Source of the DNA: Prostheceraeus crozeri
Taxonomy: Eukaryota > Platyhelminthes > Polycladida > Euryleptidae
NCBI GenBank assembly: GCA_907163375.1
Contig: CAJQUW010005339.1
Span: 1 to 64,000 of the forward strand
Direction: 5' to 3'
Length of the DNA: 64,000 nt
Shown: piece after piece, positions 19,601-29,451 of the stretch
Layout of the letters: each line of letters begins with the position of its first letter
Numbering within the stretch: position 1 is the stretch's first letter
The notes under the pieces: generated by a model
Databases searched by the model: none
What the model saw: the letters and a program-made list of their open reading frames with translations, nothing else
What the model was told of the DNA's origin: nothing
Made by a program: the position numbers and the translations under genes

Positions 19601-21505
19601 CAAACTTAAGCTCATCCTCACATTCACAATACTTGGCGACTCTTTGGAGATGTATACCTATATCATTATAGTGAAGAATGGAGAGGACGGCATACTTGAA
19701 ACACTGGGACTGACACTCTACATTGATGACAGCCTTTTCGCTAGCCAGTGCTTTGGGGAGGGTGAAACAACCGCTCCCTTGCAAATTTTCTAAAAGATTG
19801 ATTTTAATGTCTACTTTCTCTATCCCATCAAAAACCAGACCGCTGTCTCTTTCATTAAATTTATTTAAGTTGCTGTCGAGATAGGTCGCATGTCTCTCTA
19901 TCCACTCGTTTACATCACCTATGAGATCAGCAGCACAGGAGGCTATCCTAATGGTCACAGTGGACTCTACTTCTCCCGTGCTACTGTCTACCTTATTGAA
20001 ACGAGCAGTGAGATAGAACATGCCTTTGAGTAAAAATCTATCCAAGCTCGCCAACATTTGATGAATTAAGCCTATATTATTCATCAAGAAAGGATGAATA
20101 TCTTCCACAGCTTCAGAGCTTTCTAACTCATAGTCGCGAACGAGCCTCTCAAGGGAAAACTTGCTCAGCCTTAGAGTGACGTTGTTGTCAGTGTAAAGCT
20201 CAGTGGGATGAGTGTGACAGAGTGTGTGCGAAGAGAGAACAAACTCTGTAGGAAAGGTCTTCTGACACGAAGAACAGGAAAAGCCGACGTGCGATGAAGG
20301 ATGCTTCCTACCTGATGACGTTGGTGGTTGCCTAACACTGCCAGAGGAACCGCCTTCGATGTGGACTCGCAAGTTGGTGTTGTTGTAGAACGTGCGTCCA
20401 CAACCTTCACACTTGGGTCGTTGAAGGATCGGTCGGCGCGCCTTCTCCAGAGCTCCTTTAACTTTTTGGCAGCGAGAATGCCGGTGTTGTCGAAGGCAGA
20501 ATGGTCTCGCGAAGACCTGCCCACAGTCTGTACAGCTGAGCTGTCGAGCCATAGGCCCTTCTCTCTCCCTGACACCTTCCTCGATTGAAATCTCCTCTCC
20601 CACTATCTCCAACTCCTCCTGCTCCAGCAATATCTCCACCGACTGAACGGAGAGGAGAGGGAGGTCGTTTGCTGCAGGTGGTGGTGCCGATGCTGGGATG
20701 ATGATGGGGCGGGAGAGAACGTCGCCATCCAGGAGGTAGACCGCCAAATTTGTTGAAAAAAAGAGAAAAGAGATTAGTAACATGATCATAATTTCAAGTT
20801 TGAAGTCTTATCCCCCTATTTCCAAATCACGGATACTTACCATCTAATGAATTAATCTCCGGCAACACCGATGGACGCGGAGGAGGTAGGAGAGGGACGC
20901 GAGCCGAGGGTGGAAGAGTCCTGGGCTTCGGTGTCGGAGGGACGTGGTGACGAGGAGCAGGGACGGGTGCAGGGAGCGGAGCAGGCGGTGGAGGTGGGGC
21001 GATGATGATGGCCGAGAGAGGGTTCACACCTTGGGCGGAGGTAGATGGGCGGAAAGGTAGGGCCGGAAATTCAGCATCGAATTTCCGCCTCACAGTTTCT
21101 TCCCACTTCTCCTGCCTTGCCAAATCTGTAGAGAGGAAAGAGAGATTAGATAGTGAGACAAGGATGATGCAGAGGATCTGAAACAACCTAAACATGAGAT
21201 GTTAAAGATACTTACGCTTGCCAAGCCGCTCATAGGCTTCCCCGATTACTCCTTGGGGGACGGGTTCCCCATTACAAATACATTCATGCACTGAAAAAGA
21301 ATGGCAGCAAAGATAAGCAGAGGTAAAATTTGGATTCGGTTTAAACATAAACAAAATAAGGGAGGGACTCTTGATTTTAATGAGGATGTCTGCCCTAATG
21401 ATGTTAGTAATAGAATCAACCTTGATACAAATACTTACATTGCTCGATGGTGGCATTCTCCATCTCAGCAGCAATGCGGTAGTTCTCAATTTTCTTGGAT
21501 TCCAT
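16687..21505 (-). pseudogene. Polinton-type protein-primed DNA polymerase B (element B copy)
   Basis: Exons are 21505-21439, 21290-21216, 21125-20841 and 20749-16687, with short GT-AG introns. Exon 3 is Pro-rich; exon 4 starts with C2H2 fingers. Exonuclease motifs follow: YADIECYIE (I), FHNFKCYDAH (II, in another frame here) and YLKLDVYLL (III). The palm has FKNNALFGKTM (B) and VGGDTDSFF (C). Motif A reads YIIQNNLYG, with Ile where the family has Asp. Breaks: acceptor AG changed to AA at 20750-20751; a one-base shift near 18925-18930; in-frame TAGs at about 18723-18725 and 17034-17036. The C-terminal LLRPKMYFMKL lies beyond the last TAG. Replication of the element is the expected role of an intact relative. 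Confidence 0.85.
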
Positions 21506-21554
21506 TTTTGATCGATTACAGATTACACGATAGTGCGTTAGTAGATTTCAATCA

Positions 21555-22017
21555 CTGAAAAGGAAAGATGAGAATCGTTTCATTTGCCTAGTCAACGTTT
21601 ATCATGGGAACAATCATTGAAGTGACATCTAATGATTTACATTTCACTCTACTCCATATCATAAAGACTAACCTTTGTCGAATGGCTGAAGTACTCTGAC
21701 CTGGCGAGAAAAAGCATCAAGTTGAGTATGAAGTCGAACGCCCAACATGAGCAACGGCTCAGAGGTTTCGCTCTAACAAACGACGAACAACCCGTCCAAC
21801 GCAATCCCTCTACGGCAGTACCCGCCGTCCCGAAGGAACGCTCGAGCAAGGGAGGTATTACAGCGATGATATGTTTTATGAGCAGAAGTGAATCTCTTGA
21901 TAGCAAGAGACTATTCAACTTGATAGCAAGTCAAAACAACCTGATAGCAGGAGCTCACCGACACTCACCTTGTGAAAGATAAATGTGAAGAGCAGAGCTG
22001 GTGCACTGCCTTTTATA
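21555..22017 (-). promoter_or_regulatory. polymerase TATA box, leader exon and leader intron (element B)
   Basis: On the minus strand TATAAAAG (22017-22010) is followed by a short leader exon ending at 21969, then a GTGAGT donor, and an acceptor ending at 21555 just before the exon that holds the polymerase ATG (21505). The intron contains three hairpin cores (TCTCTTG-ATAG-CAAGAGA at about 21893-21910, ACTTG-ATAG-CAAGT at about 21916-21929, CCTG-ATAG-CAGG at about 21939-21950 as read on the plus strand) and the conserved foldable element (21719-21840). Element C has the same layout at 54755-55217. Confidence 0.65.
21719..21840 (-). ncRNA. conserved foldable RNA-like element in the polymerase leader intron
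   Basis: Read on the minus strand it has a UCC-UUCG-GGA hairpin, then an ACGGC stem with a seven-base loop closing on GCCGU, an AGAGG-to-CCUCU pairing, the phrase CGAAACC, and a terminal pairing of AUGUUG with CAACGU or its equivalent. A second copy of the same architecture with changed but compatible pairs lies upstream of the coiled-coil gene (25082-25199), and both recur in element C. Pair changes such as AGAGG/CCUCU versus AGUG/CGCU support a selected structure. Function unknown. Confidence 0.45.
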
Positions 22018-22097
22018 AGATTTTCCTAAGCGGTGAATGGATGAGACCTCTCGTCCAATCACAGAAGAGCTAGAGTTCCCGATGTGGGTACACACAT

Positions 22098-22107
22098 TTA
22101 TAACGCA
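22098..22107 (+). promoter_or_regulatory. TATA box of the family B gene 2 (divergent promoter)
   Basis: A TTTATAAC motif about 50 bp before the ATG at 22157. It is back to back with the polymerase TATA box at 22010-22017, about 80 bp away, giving a compact divergent promoter. Confidence 0.5.
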
Positions 22108-22156
22108 TTATTGAAATCGTCTTAGGCAAAAATGATGTTTAGCAATAGACTCAACC

Positions 22157-22609
22157 ATGGCACCTGAAGTCAATACATTGAAACATGATGATTGCACGAC
22201 TCGTTTTCATCAAGAGTGCTTCGGAGGCTTAATACAAGATTACATCCTTGAGTTTCAAAGGGAGGAAGCAGAACTGGAAGCATGTTTAGACTACACACGA
22301 GAAATATTTACGGAGTTGATATCTTATTTCAAAGACAGTCTCATCAAGGCTCACTTAATTGCACATGTCAATTACACTCATTTTCCACAAGGTGAAGTAG
22401 CGGAAAGTGTTGACTTTCAATTTCGTTCCTACGGACAAGAATATGTTACTGATGCTTCTGAGTTTTATACACGACATCTACGGAAGATTATTTCTCGGAT
22501 GGACAACTTTCATGGTTACGGCGATCATTTGCTTCTGAATAAAATAAACCATATTGTCATTGCTATTAGTAAAGTGGGTTTCAATGATGTTAAATCAAAG
22601 ACCAAATAA
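22157..22609 (+). CDS. family B protein, paralogue 2 (150 aa)
   Basis: ATG start with an upstream TATA-like box. The frame is uninterrupted and ends in TAA overlapping AATAAA. Homologous to the gene at 12982-13437 over its C-terminal half (FRSYGQEYVTDASEFYTRHL, IVIAISKVGF). The N-terminal half is acidic and helical (EFQREEAELEACLDYTREIF). The element C counterpart has an early TAA. It is transcribed divergently from the polymerase, suggesting co-expression. Function not recognised. Confidence 0.7.
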   Translation: MAPEVNTLKHDDCTTRFHQECFGGLIQDYILEFQREEAELEACLDYTREIFTELISYFKDSLIKAHLIAHVNYTHFPQGEVAESVDFQFRSYGQEYVTDASEFYTRHLRKIISRMDNFHGYGDHLLLNKINHIVIAISKVGFNDVKSKTK

Positions 22610-23090
22610 AGTATTTTTTCATGACGACTTTTTGCTAACTATACTTTAGAGGTAACGAGTCTCTACTGATACCATGTAGTTGATTTCTATAAACGATAGA
22701 CTTGTTACCCTTCGTGGTAGTATTATTCATCAATGGTTTATCATGTTGAGTTCAATCGTTGAAATAACTATATTTGGAACATCACATGTCTCCCTATGTT
22801 TTTCTGCTGATTTTACTAACTTACGTTTTCTTCAATACTTGTATAGCAATCGACTGCGATACAGTAAAGTAACGTTCAGAGCTTGTTCACTACTGAAGAG
22901 AGAAGTCTGATGTGTTGCATGTGGTGCAAGGGTGACCTCCCATTTCATTCCATTTCATCATTTATTCTTCCCCTCTGCATTCCATATCCGAAGATATGTG
23001 GCGGGCTTGGGACCGCTTTAGCTGCATTAGAAGGTTGGCCCTTAAGAGGGCCCATGGGTCGTTCTCGGGATGATTGAAGGAATATGGAAC
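22610..23090. other. intergenic block shared by all three elements
   Basis: The block from 22843 on resembles the 533-bp repeats of element A (ATAGCAATCGACTGCGAT and following) and recurs inverted in element C (53640-53890). It separates two convergent gene ends (family B gene 2 and the coiled-coil gene). Small frames here are not supported. Confidence 0.5.
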
Positions 23091-24218
23091 TCAAGCTTGC
23101 CGCTTCGTCTCCGGCTCGTTGACGGAAGCAGGTGGGCGCTTCTCATTGATATCTGTAAAGAAAGAGTTGCTAGTTATCATCTTGACTTCTAAGTTACTTA
23201 TTGTTCACTTACAGAGCTTCTCCGGACGTGGTTCATATAGGAATCCTGTGATGTCTTCCGAGTGGTTGAATGTAAAGTGAAGACAGTCAACACCCTTCTT
23301 CAGCCTGGAGTAACACCGCTCGCCTCTTCCTCGCTCGTAGAGAAGTGGCTCCGCTATCACCTCTCCCCTCTTGATTGGGATGTGTACACGACTTGATCTC
23401 TGTCGCTTCTTATCACTGCCTTGCACCTTGCAATGTAGCTCCTGATTGCTCTCAATCACCTTCCCCAACTGCCTCCGCAACCCTTCGATCTTCTCTCTCA
23501 TCCGCCTCATCTCCTTCTCCCTTTTCTCCTTCTCAACTAGCAAACCTTCTTCGCTCGCATTGCGCGACAGGTTCTTGAACCTTTCACGCTCCAACTCGCC
23601 TTCTTTTTCATTTAACGCCTCCGTCACCTCCTTCAGCTCCTGTGTCATTCGCGAAAAATTTTCTGATTTCTGCTTATAGTAGAAAGTATCTTTCTTCCAC
23701 CTAGCAAGATCTTTTTCCAGCTTTTCATGCTTAGCAAGCAGTGGTGGACGATCTTGAAATGTGCGACATTGAGTCACAATTCCGCTACTACTCGCTGACT
23801 CTGTCTCGTTATCGAGATCAACTTTGTTGGTTCCTTCCGCAGCCTCCCCTTCACTCTCGCTACTGGTCTCACTGAGATCAGAAGTCGACTGTGGTGCTGA
23901 CTCGCTCAGGGCTGGAGTTGCTTTTGGTGGCACAATTGCAGCGACTGCCTGCTGATTTTCAAGCGTCTTCAGTTCTATGGCAAATAATCTTTCTTTCTCT
24001 GCCTCTGTGAGCTCTTCCTGCTCACATTCGCTGTGTGTGGAGTGCCATTCCGTCGGTGTCTCTATTAGACGTGAAACTTGGTGTTTGCTGCAAAAGTAGC
24101 GCATCCCACCCACCTGCTTCTTATTCGCACACTTGTGCTTTTTAAATCCGTCAATTTTAAATACTTTTGAGCAGGAGCACAACTTGTACTTTGTTCACGC
24201 ATTTGCTGCTTTAGGCAT
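23091..24218 (-). pseudogene. coiled-coil protein with Cys/His N-terminus (element B copy, early nonsense)
   Basis: Coding exons are 24218-23213 and 23152-23091, with a 60-bp GT-AG intron. Homologous along its length to the gene at 3279-4613: CSCSKVFKIDGFKKHKC, then MRYFCSKHQ, an acidic Ser-rich spacer, a coiled coil (about 23420-23720) and the tail SRVHIPIKRGE. A TGA at 24195-24197, the eighth codon after the ATG at 24218, blocks the N-terminus; the only downstream frame start before the Cys pair is a TTG. It may therefore be dead or start later. The corresponding locus in element C carries a strongly different sequence between near-identical flanks. Confidence 0.65.
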
Positions 24219-24223
24219 TTTTT

Positions 24224-24470
24224 CTGAAGTGAAAAGGAAAAACAATGATTATAAGTCCGTAAACGTTTGATAGCAAACGATTGATTCCTAGTTTATAAAA
24301 TTCCTAGTTTATGAAACTCTAAAGATTGTTCGCATTCGTTTGATAGCAAACGATTGATTCCTAGTTTATGAAACTCTAAAGCTTCTTAACAAAGTTTGTC
24401 AGAGCACTCACCGTTCGTCTTGCAACTTGAAACAGGAGTGAAGACTAGAGAAAAGTCGCGGTTTATAATA
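24224..24470 (-). promoter_or_regulatory. TATA box, leader exon and leader intron of the coiled-coil gene (element B)
   Basis: Minus strand: TATTATAAAC (about 24461-24470), a leader exon ending at 24412, a GTGAGT donor at 24411-24406 and an acceptor at 24224-24225. The intron carries two identical hairpin cores with CGTTTG/CAAACG arms (about 24263-24278 and 24335-24350) inside a duplicated 50-60-bp segment (GATTGATTCCTAGTTTATGA). Confidence 0.6.
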
Positions 24471-25954
24471 CCCCTCTGACGCAAAGCCATGATTCAGACC
24501 TTCCTTATTTAGCCATGCTTTTGACTTGACAACGACGCTTTTACCATGTATGGGCATCGGCAGTCACCGTGCTTTCAGTTACCAACTCCCAACACAAAGA
24601 CGGGTTACCCTATGACGCGAAAAGGTTTGACGTCAATGCCTGCAGTAACCGTCTCATTTTTACCAAGTTACAATGACAAAAGATAGACGTTGCCAACCCT
24701 GACTTACTGAGGCTAGACGAGATTTCACAAAGGCCTGATAGCAAGCCAGCAACCCTTTAGGTGTTAGGCTCTTGAATCCGTTACAGGCATTACTCAGAGG
24801 GGATCTTATCCCAGCTCCAAGGCCTCGACCCACAAATCCAACCTCGGGCGGACAGAACGTGCGTCATGTCACTGTGTTGGTATCCGGGCCCCGATTTTGA
24901 CATAAAAACCGGTGGAGTTAGTTACAAGAGGAAACATCCCAAGTCGTTGCTTTGATCAGCTTGATAGCAAGCCGTAGAGAGGGATAGCAAGCCGTGATTC
25001 ACAAGCGTTTTGCAATGGAGATGTTTAGATGCCACCCATAACAACATAGCTAAGACTCAACCGATTGGCGTTCAAAGTGCTACGTTGAGAAATGTGTCAA
25101 ATGCCCAACATGAGTTGCCCCAGCGGTTTCGGTCTAAAATATGACACACTCCCTTGCCACACTTATCACTACGGCATCATCCGCCGTCCCGAAGGAACAC
25201 CCTGTCAGTGGAATATTACAGCAAAACTCTCCGTGTCTTGCCCGCTTTCAGTGAAAAGCCGCTTGGTTCATGAGAAGACTGGTTCAGACATCATTACAAA
25301 TCCCTTAGTTGACTTCAGCAGGGTCGAAAACCCCGTAAAACCTCCAAAAATAGTGAATTTAAATTTTTCATCTTTCTGGCACTACTTATGAAATTTTTTA
25401 AGTAATTTGTCACTTAGGGTAGGTCAAGACCTATCGAACCGTTTTTGAATCAAGTCAAACGGACTTGTAGAAGCAAAGTTACAAGCCTTTAAAGTTTTGG
25501 AGTCTTTTATGGCCTGGAGACGAAGGCCATCTCCTGGCGAACCTTTAAGTCTGACGCCCTAGCTGATATCAGCAGTGAAATTTTCTAAGTCGGTTTCTGA
25601 CAGAAACCCGGTTTTCAGAGATTTCCAATGCTATCATCAGAGCTCCGGAGTTCACCTACCCCAACCCAGTCGGGAGGAGAACTGATTTCCACAAGCAGAG
25701 TTTCCACTTGTATAGTTTGTGGCGATCAGCTGATGACGTAATACCCATCATCCAAAAACTTTAAACCCGTCTATCTCCGGTTCTAGTGCTCCGATTGACT
25801 TCAAATTTTGACAGCCATGTTTTCTCGCTCTCCCCTTTCATTTAAGACATCCCTTGACTCTCTACGATGACCGGGAGCCGAGCTGAAAAACGACTTTCTA
25901 CGATCTCTAGAATCAAAGTTGGAAGTCTCGTTCCAGAGGGGGGGGGGTCAGAAC
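24471..25954 (-). promoter_or_regulatory. long upstream region with a second promoter-like site and foldable element
   Basis: It has no supported protein gene. It contains hairpin cores near 24736 and 24958-24985, a copy of the conserved foldable element (25082-25199), and on the minus strand a TATACAAG site (about 25709-25717) followed by a GTAGGT donor (about 25656-25661). The homologous stretch of element C (50690-52310) has a better TATA box (TATATAAG at about 51100). It may be an alternative leader exon that splices over the foldable element into the coiled-coil gene. Confidence 0.4.
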
Positions 25955-26475
25955 TTTTTCTCTCCGATTGAGCTGGAAATGAATTCCTAGACCCAAAATT
26001 GGCCAAAACGTCCGAATTTGCACTCCGTTTTCCCATCCGAGCACTCCTTCATGTCGAAAAACGACTTTTCTCATCCCGAAACATCCAACACCTGACTTTT
26101 CCAACTCTGCCGTTTTCCTGCCATTTTTCTCTCTCAACCCAATCTCAACCCAGAAAAATAGGACCAAAATGAGCTTTCCATTGCATTTTTCTCACTCTTA
26201 GCTTTCAAATGAGCTATCACACGACTTTCTACGATCTCTAGAACCAAAGGGACCAGTTTCCTCCTCTCGGACCCATCCTTCCATCACATCCTTGGCAAAC
26301 TCTCTTCCTAAGGTCATCACCTCAGGTCACGCGAGGTCAAGGTCACTCAAGGTCATCCCCTAAGGTCACGCGAGGTCAAGGTCAGGCGAGGTCACGTGGC
26401 TGAGTCAGCATGATGACTCATCGATGACTCATCACTGCAACTCACCGGCCTTGATTTTGGCACGGGATTACTACT
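25955..26475. repeat. right terminal inverted repeat of element B
   Basis: Complement of the left terminal repeat, one internal unit shorter. It contains a run of eight or more G beside CCAGAG (about 25937-25947, at its inner edge), the GAAAGCTAAG unit, the short minisatellite, TGAGTCA and TGACTCA sites, and ends in ATTACTACT. Confidence 0.85.
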
Positions 26476-26481
26476 GTCTTT
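26476..26481. other. target-site duplication GTCTTT (right)
   Basis: Matches 9932-9937 and abuts the last base of element B. Confidence 0.9.
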
Positions 26482-26844
26482 GCGCGAGGACATTTCAATG
26501 AACATCTATTGCGAGTCATTACATTGGGACAAGGGCGCTCTTCAAAAATAATTCGAAGAGGATGATTAACATCTTTTTCAGTTTTTCTGAATAGTTTTCT
26601 GCATGATGCATCGGCAACGGTAAACAAGCGAGACTGATTCATTTCACGCCCAATTATTCGTAAAATACGCTTCTCAATGAGGACAAGATATTTTTGTAGA
26701 TATAATGTTAAATTACAAAAAGCGGGATATGCATATAGTATTAGAGAACGTATGAAAGCAACATATGCACGAAAAATAAGTTCGGGGGACAGTCACAGAG
26801 CTTCAAATTTCTTATTAAGTAAATACGACGTGAGGCAGTACTGA

Positions 26845-27192
26845 TCAGAGTACGTCATCTGCGTACTTCAAAATAAGTGAATTGGGCGATAAAGCTTCAA
26901 GATCGTCAACCACCATAGCAAATAGCGTTGGTCCGATCACACTGCTCTGAGGAACTCCGCTTGTTACTGATTTCCAATTAGAGTATTCGCCATTCCATCT
27001 AACTCGCTGTACACGGTCGTTCAGAAAACTTGAGATCCACTTTAAGACAATGTAAGGCAATCCGAAATTAGTTGCAGCCGATAGGATAACGTTATGCATA
27101 CATTTGTCGAATGCTTTGGCAAAATCCAAGGCAAGGATTCGCACAGCTCCAGAGCTGGTATCCAAGAATTGAAGAATACGGTTACTCATCAG
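26845..27192 (-). pseudogene. LINE-1a ORF2, RT core
   Basis: Encodes SNRILQFLDTSSGAVRILAL, DFAKAFDKCMHNVIL, SGVPQSSVIGPTLFAMVVDD and the catalytic YADD. The Q-S of GVPQSS replaces the common QG, a possible inactivating change. A stop follows YADDVL, and the thumb/C-terminal part (26482-26840) carries further frame breaks, ending in CSLKCPRAKT at the Polinton B insertion. Confidence 0.75.
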
Positions 27193-28005
27193 TGTTAAAG
27201 GGTTAATGATCATTTCCAAGCATAGCCAAAAATGATCCAAGCATACCCAAAAACCCAAGCATAGCCAAAACTTTTCTGCCATCAATCAGATTTCCCAAGC
27301 GAGCCAAACTTACGCTATCCAAGCATAGAACTCATTAGAAATTAAGTTTCAGAGCTTTAAGACACAAAACGCCGGAGATAGACGACGTTAAACGCCTAAG
27401 CATGGCCAAATTTTTAAGACAAGGGATCGGTTGTTTTGAATGTTTTCATTATAAGCAAACAATAGAACAGTGTGCTTCGCCATTAGATCGTGCACTCTCG
27501 ACTTCTGCGCACTGACGATTTACTGCTCCTCACTGCCCCTCGTGAAATCTTCAAAACATTCATTTTGTTTCATCGTTCAAATCGTCACGCCCACCTACAT
27601 CCATCCAATCTGCGATACTTCTCAATGTCTGGTGAAGCATCGGAAAGTCGAGTAAGCACACTAGTACAGTATTGGTTGGACTACTGTATCTTATATTCTA
27701 TTGTGGACAAACCTAAATAACAGCGTAAGTTTGGCTGGCTTGGGAAATCTGATTGATATCAGAAAAATTATGGCTATGCTTGGATCATATTTGGCCATGC
27801 TTAGGCGTTTAACGCCGTCTATCTCCGGCGTTTTGTGTCGTAGAGCTCTGAAACTTGATTTCTAATTAGTTCTATGCTTGGATAGCGTAAGTTTGGCTCG
27901 CTTGGGAAATCTGATTGATGGCAGAAAAGTTTTGGCTATGCTTGGGTTTTTGGCTATGCTTGGATCATTTTTGGCTATGCTTGGAAATGATCATTAACCT
28001 GTTAA
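27193..28005. mobile_element. MITE-like non-autonomous DNA transposon, 801 bp, TSD TGTTAA
   Basis: Element 27199-27999 is flanked by TGTTAA on both sides (27193-27198 and 28000-28005). Terminal inverted repeats of about 220 bp start GGGTTAATGATCATTTCC and contain several copies of CCAAGCATAGCCAAAA. Removing it and one TSD restores the LINE-1a reading frame (TVSALT joined to LMSNRI). The internal 330 bp holds no recognisable transposase. A TTAA target would fit Kolobok or piggyBac-type elements; the superfamily is not settled. Confidence 0.85.
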
Positions 28006-29451
28006 GGCTGAAACAGTCCCTGAAGAGATACCGGGTATGAAAGCAAATTGTGAACCGTTAATTTTGTTCTTGATCGATGGAAGTATCAGAAAATGTAAAA
28101 CAACTTTTTCCAAAACCTTGGAAAGTATTGGTAGTAGTGAAATTTGTCGGTAATCAGATACAACACGAGGTCTGGTACATTTAGGAACTGGTACAACGTT
28201 CGCCCTTTTGAAGCACAAAGGAACACAACCAGACTCAATACTCATGTTGAACAGTTTTGCAATTGCAGGGGCTAGTACGTCAAAGTACTTACGAAAAACA
28301 AACGACAGCAGTTCATCCGGACCAGCACTTTTTCTCTTGAGGCCTCGCAAGAGAGGCTCAATATCCAGTGCAGTTATGGTGGGAATAGTGGTGTCACGCA
28401 AATCACTCGTTTGAATTTCAGATGGAGATAGTCGTTGCTCTTGGAATAGGGAGCAAAAATACGCACTGAAAACACCCGGAGATATATTAGTAGATGATGA
28501 CGACACGACAGACGAATGACGACCCATTTCCTTCACTACACTCCACAAATTCCTAACATTACCAGAGTCGACAGCTTTGGCGATCTGTTGAGATTTCAAA
28601 TAACGAATTTGCTGTATCACATCCTCTCTCAGACGATGATATTTAGACCACTTTTTCTGAGTATACGCTCTATCGCGATCGTTAATGAGCATCTTTAGGC
28701 TGTCTGTTACCCAAGGTGGGTCACTTGATCGAAGTTTGATCGTTCGGAGTGGAAAACACGCATCATATATGCACTTGATGGACTCTTGAAAGAACAGAGC
28801 AGCTTCGTCAACACAAGAGAAGGAGTTAACAAAAGAAAACCAGTCATAGCTGTTCATCATGTTGTGAAACCGCACTTTGTTGCCCATTGAATATACTCCT
28901 ACACGTTTCTTCACACATGTCGTCAAGGAAGTCGTTGTTGATATTCTCCAAAGAACCACACAATGATCTGATCTGCCAATTGGAGGAAGGATATCAGGAT
29001 CAGTGGAGTGAGGAATGTCAGTGAAAATCTGATCGAGAATATTATTACCACGTGTCGGATCTGAAACTACAGGATGCAAACCAGTCAGTCTTTCAATATT
29101 GTCAAATTGTGATCTTAAACCATTAAAGTCACCACATATTACTGTCTGAAAATTCCTCGGGTCACATATATTTGTAAAAACATGATCGATTATACTTGTC
29201 AACGATGTAATACAATCAGAATCATTTTTTGCATGATTCCAATAAGGATGATATACGCTTATAATAAGCGTTTTAGTGTCTTTGATAATAACGGCAAGAA
29301 TTTCCGAGGCGCACGGTACGATGTTAGTGTTACTGATATCCACTGTAACGAAAGATAATATGTTCTTGACGTAGCATAGCAGGCCGCCACCTCTTGCATT
29401 ACGATCTTGCCTTACAACGCTGCATCCAGGAATCGATATAGAACCATCTGG
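28006..29451 (-). pseudogene. LINE-1a ORF2, endonuclease and RT N-terminal part
   Basis: The frame codes for the C-terminal endonuclease half (QDRNARGGGLLCYVKNILSF, ICGDFNGL, IGRSDHCVVLW), a linker, and the start of reverse transcriptase (KRKSAGPDELLSFVFRKYF, VVPVPKCTRPRVVSDYRQIS). It is open over this interval and joins at 28006 across the MITE to the RT core at 27192. It reads on the minus strand. The upstream open part beyond 29458 belongs to the nested LINE copy. Confidence 0.8.

Larger units (their letters stand above)
9938..26475 (-). mobile_element. Polinton-like element B, complete between its termini (16,538 bp)
   Basis: Both ends read AGTAGTAATCCCGTGCC inward, are long inverted repeats, and are flanked by GTCTTT. 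Length, terminal AG and 6-bp duplication fit Polinton/Maverick. On the minus strand it carries DNA polymerase B and the coiled-coil gene. On the plus strand it carries family A and B small genes, a DEDDh exonuclease-like gene and a TBP-like frame. No integrase, FtsK/HerA-type ATPase, cysteine protease or jelly-roll capsid frame is visible. Several genes are broken, so the copy is probably not autonomous. It is inserted in the last codons of LINE-1a. Confidence 0.9.

Noticed and set aside
24780..24900. Possible tRNA- or snRNA-like gene upstream of the coiled-coil gene
   Set aside because: Conserved between B and C, but I could not fold a cloverleaf or find box A/B elements in proper spacing.
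25092..25391. 99-aa frame over the foldable element
   Set aside because: The conservation pattern between paralogous copies follows stems and loops, not codons, and the frame is on the strand opposite to the adjacent promoters.
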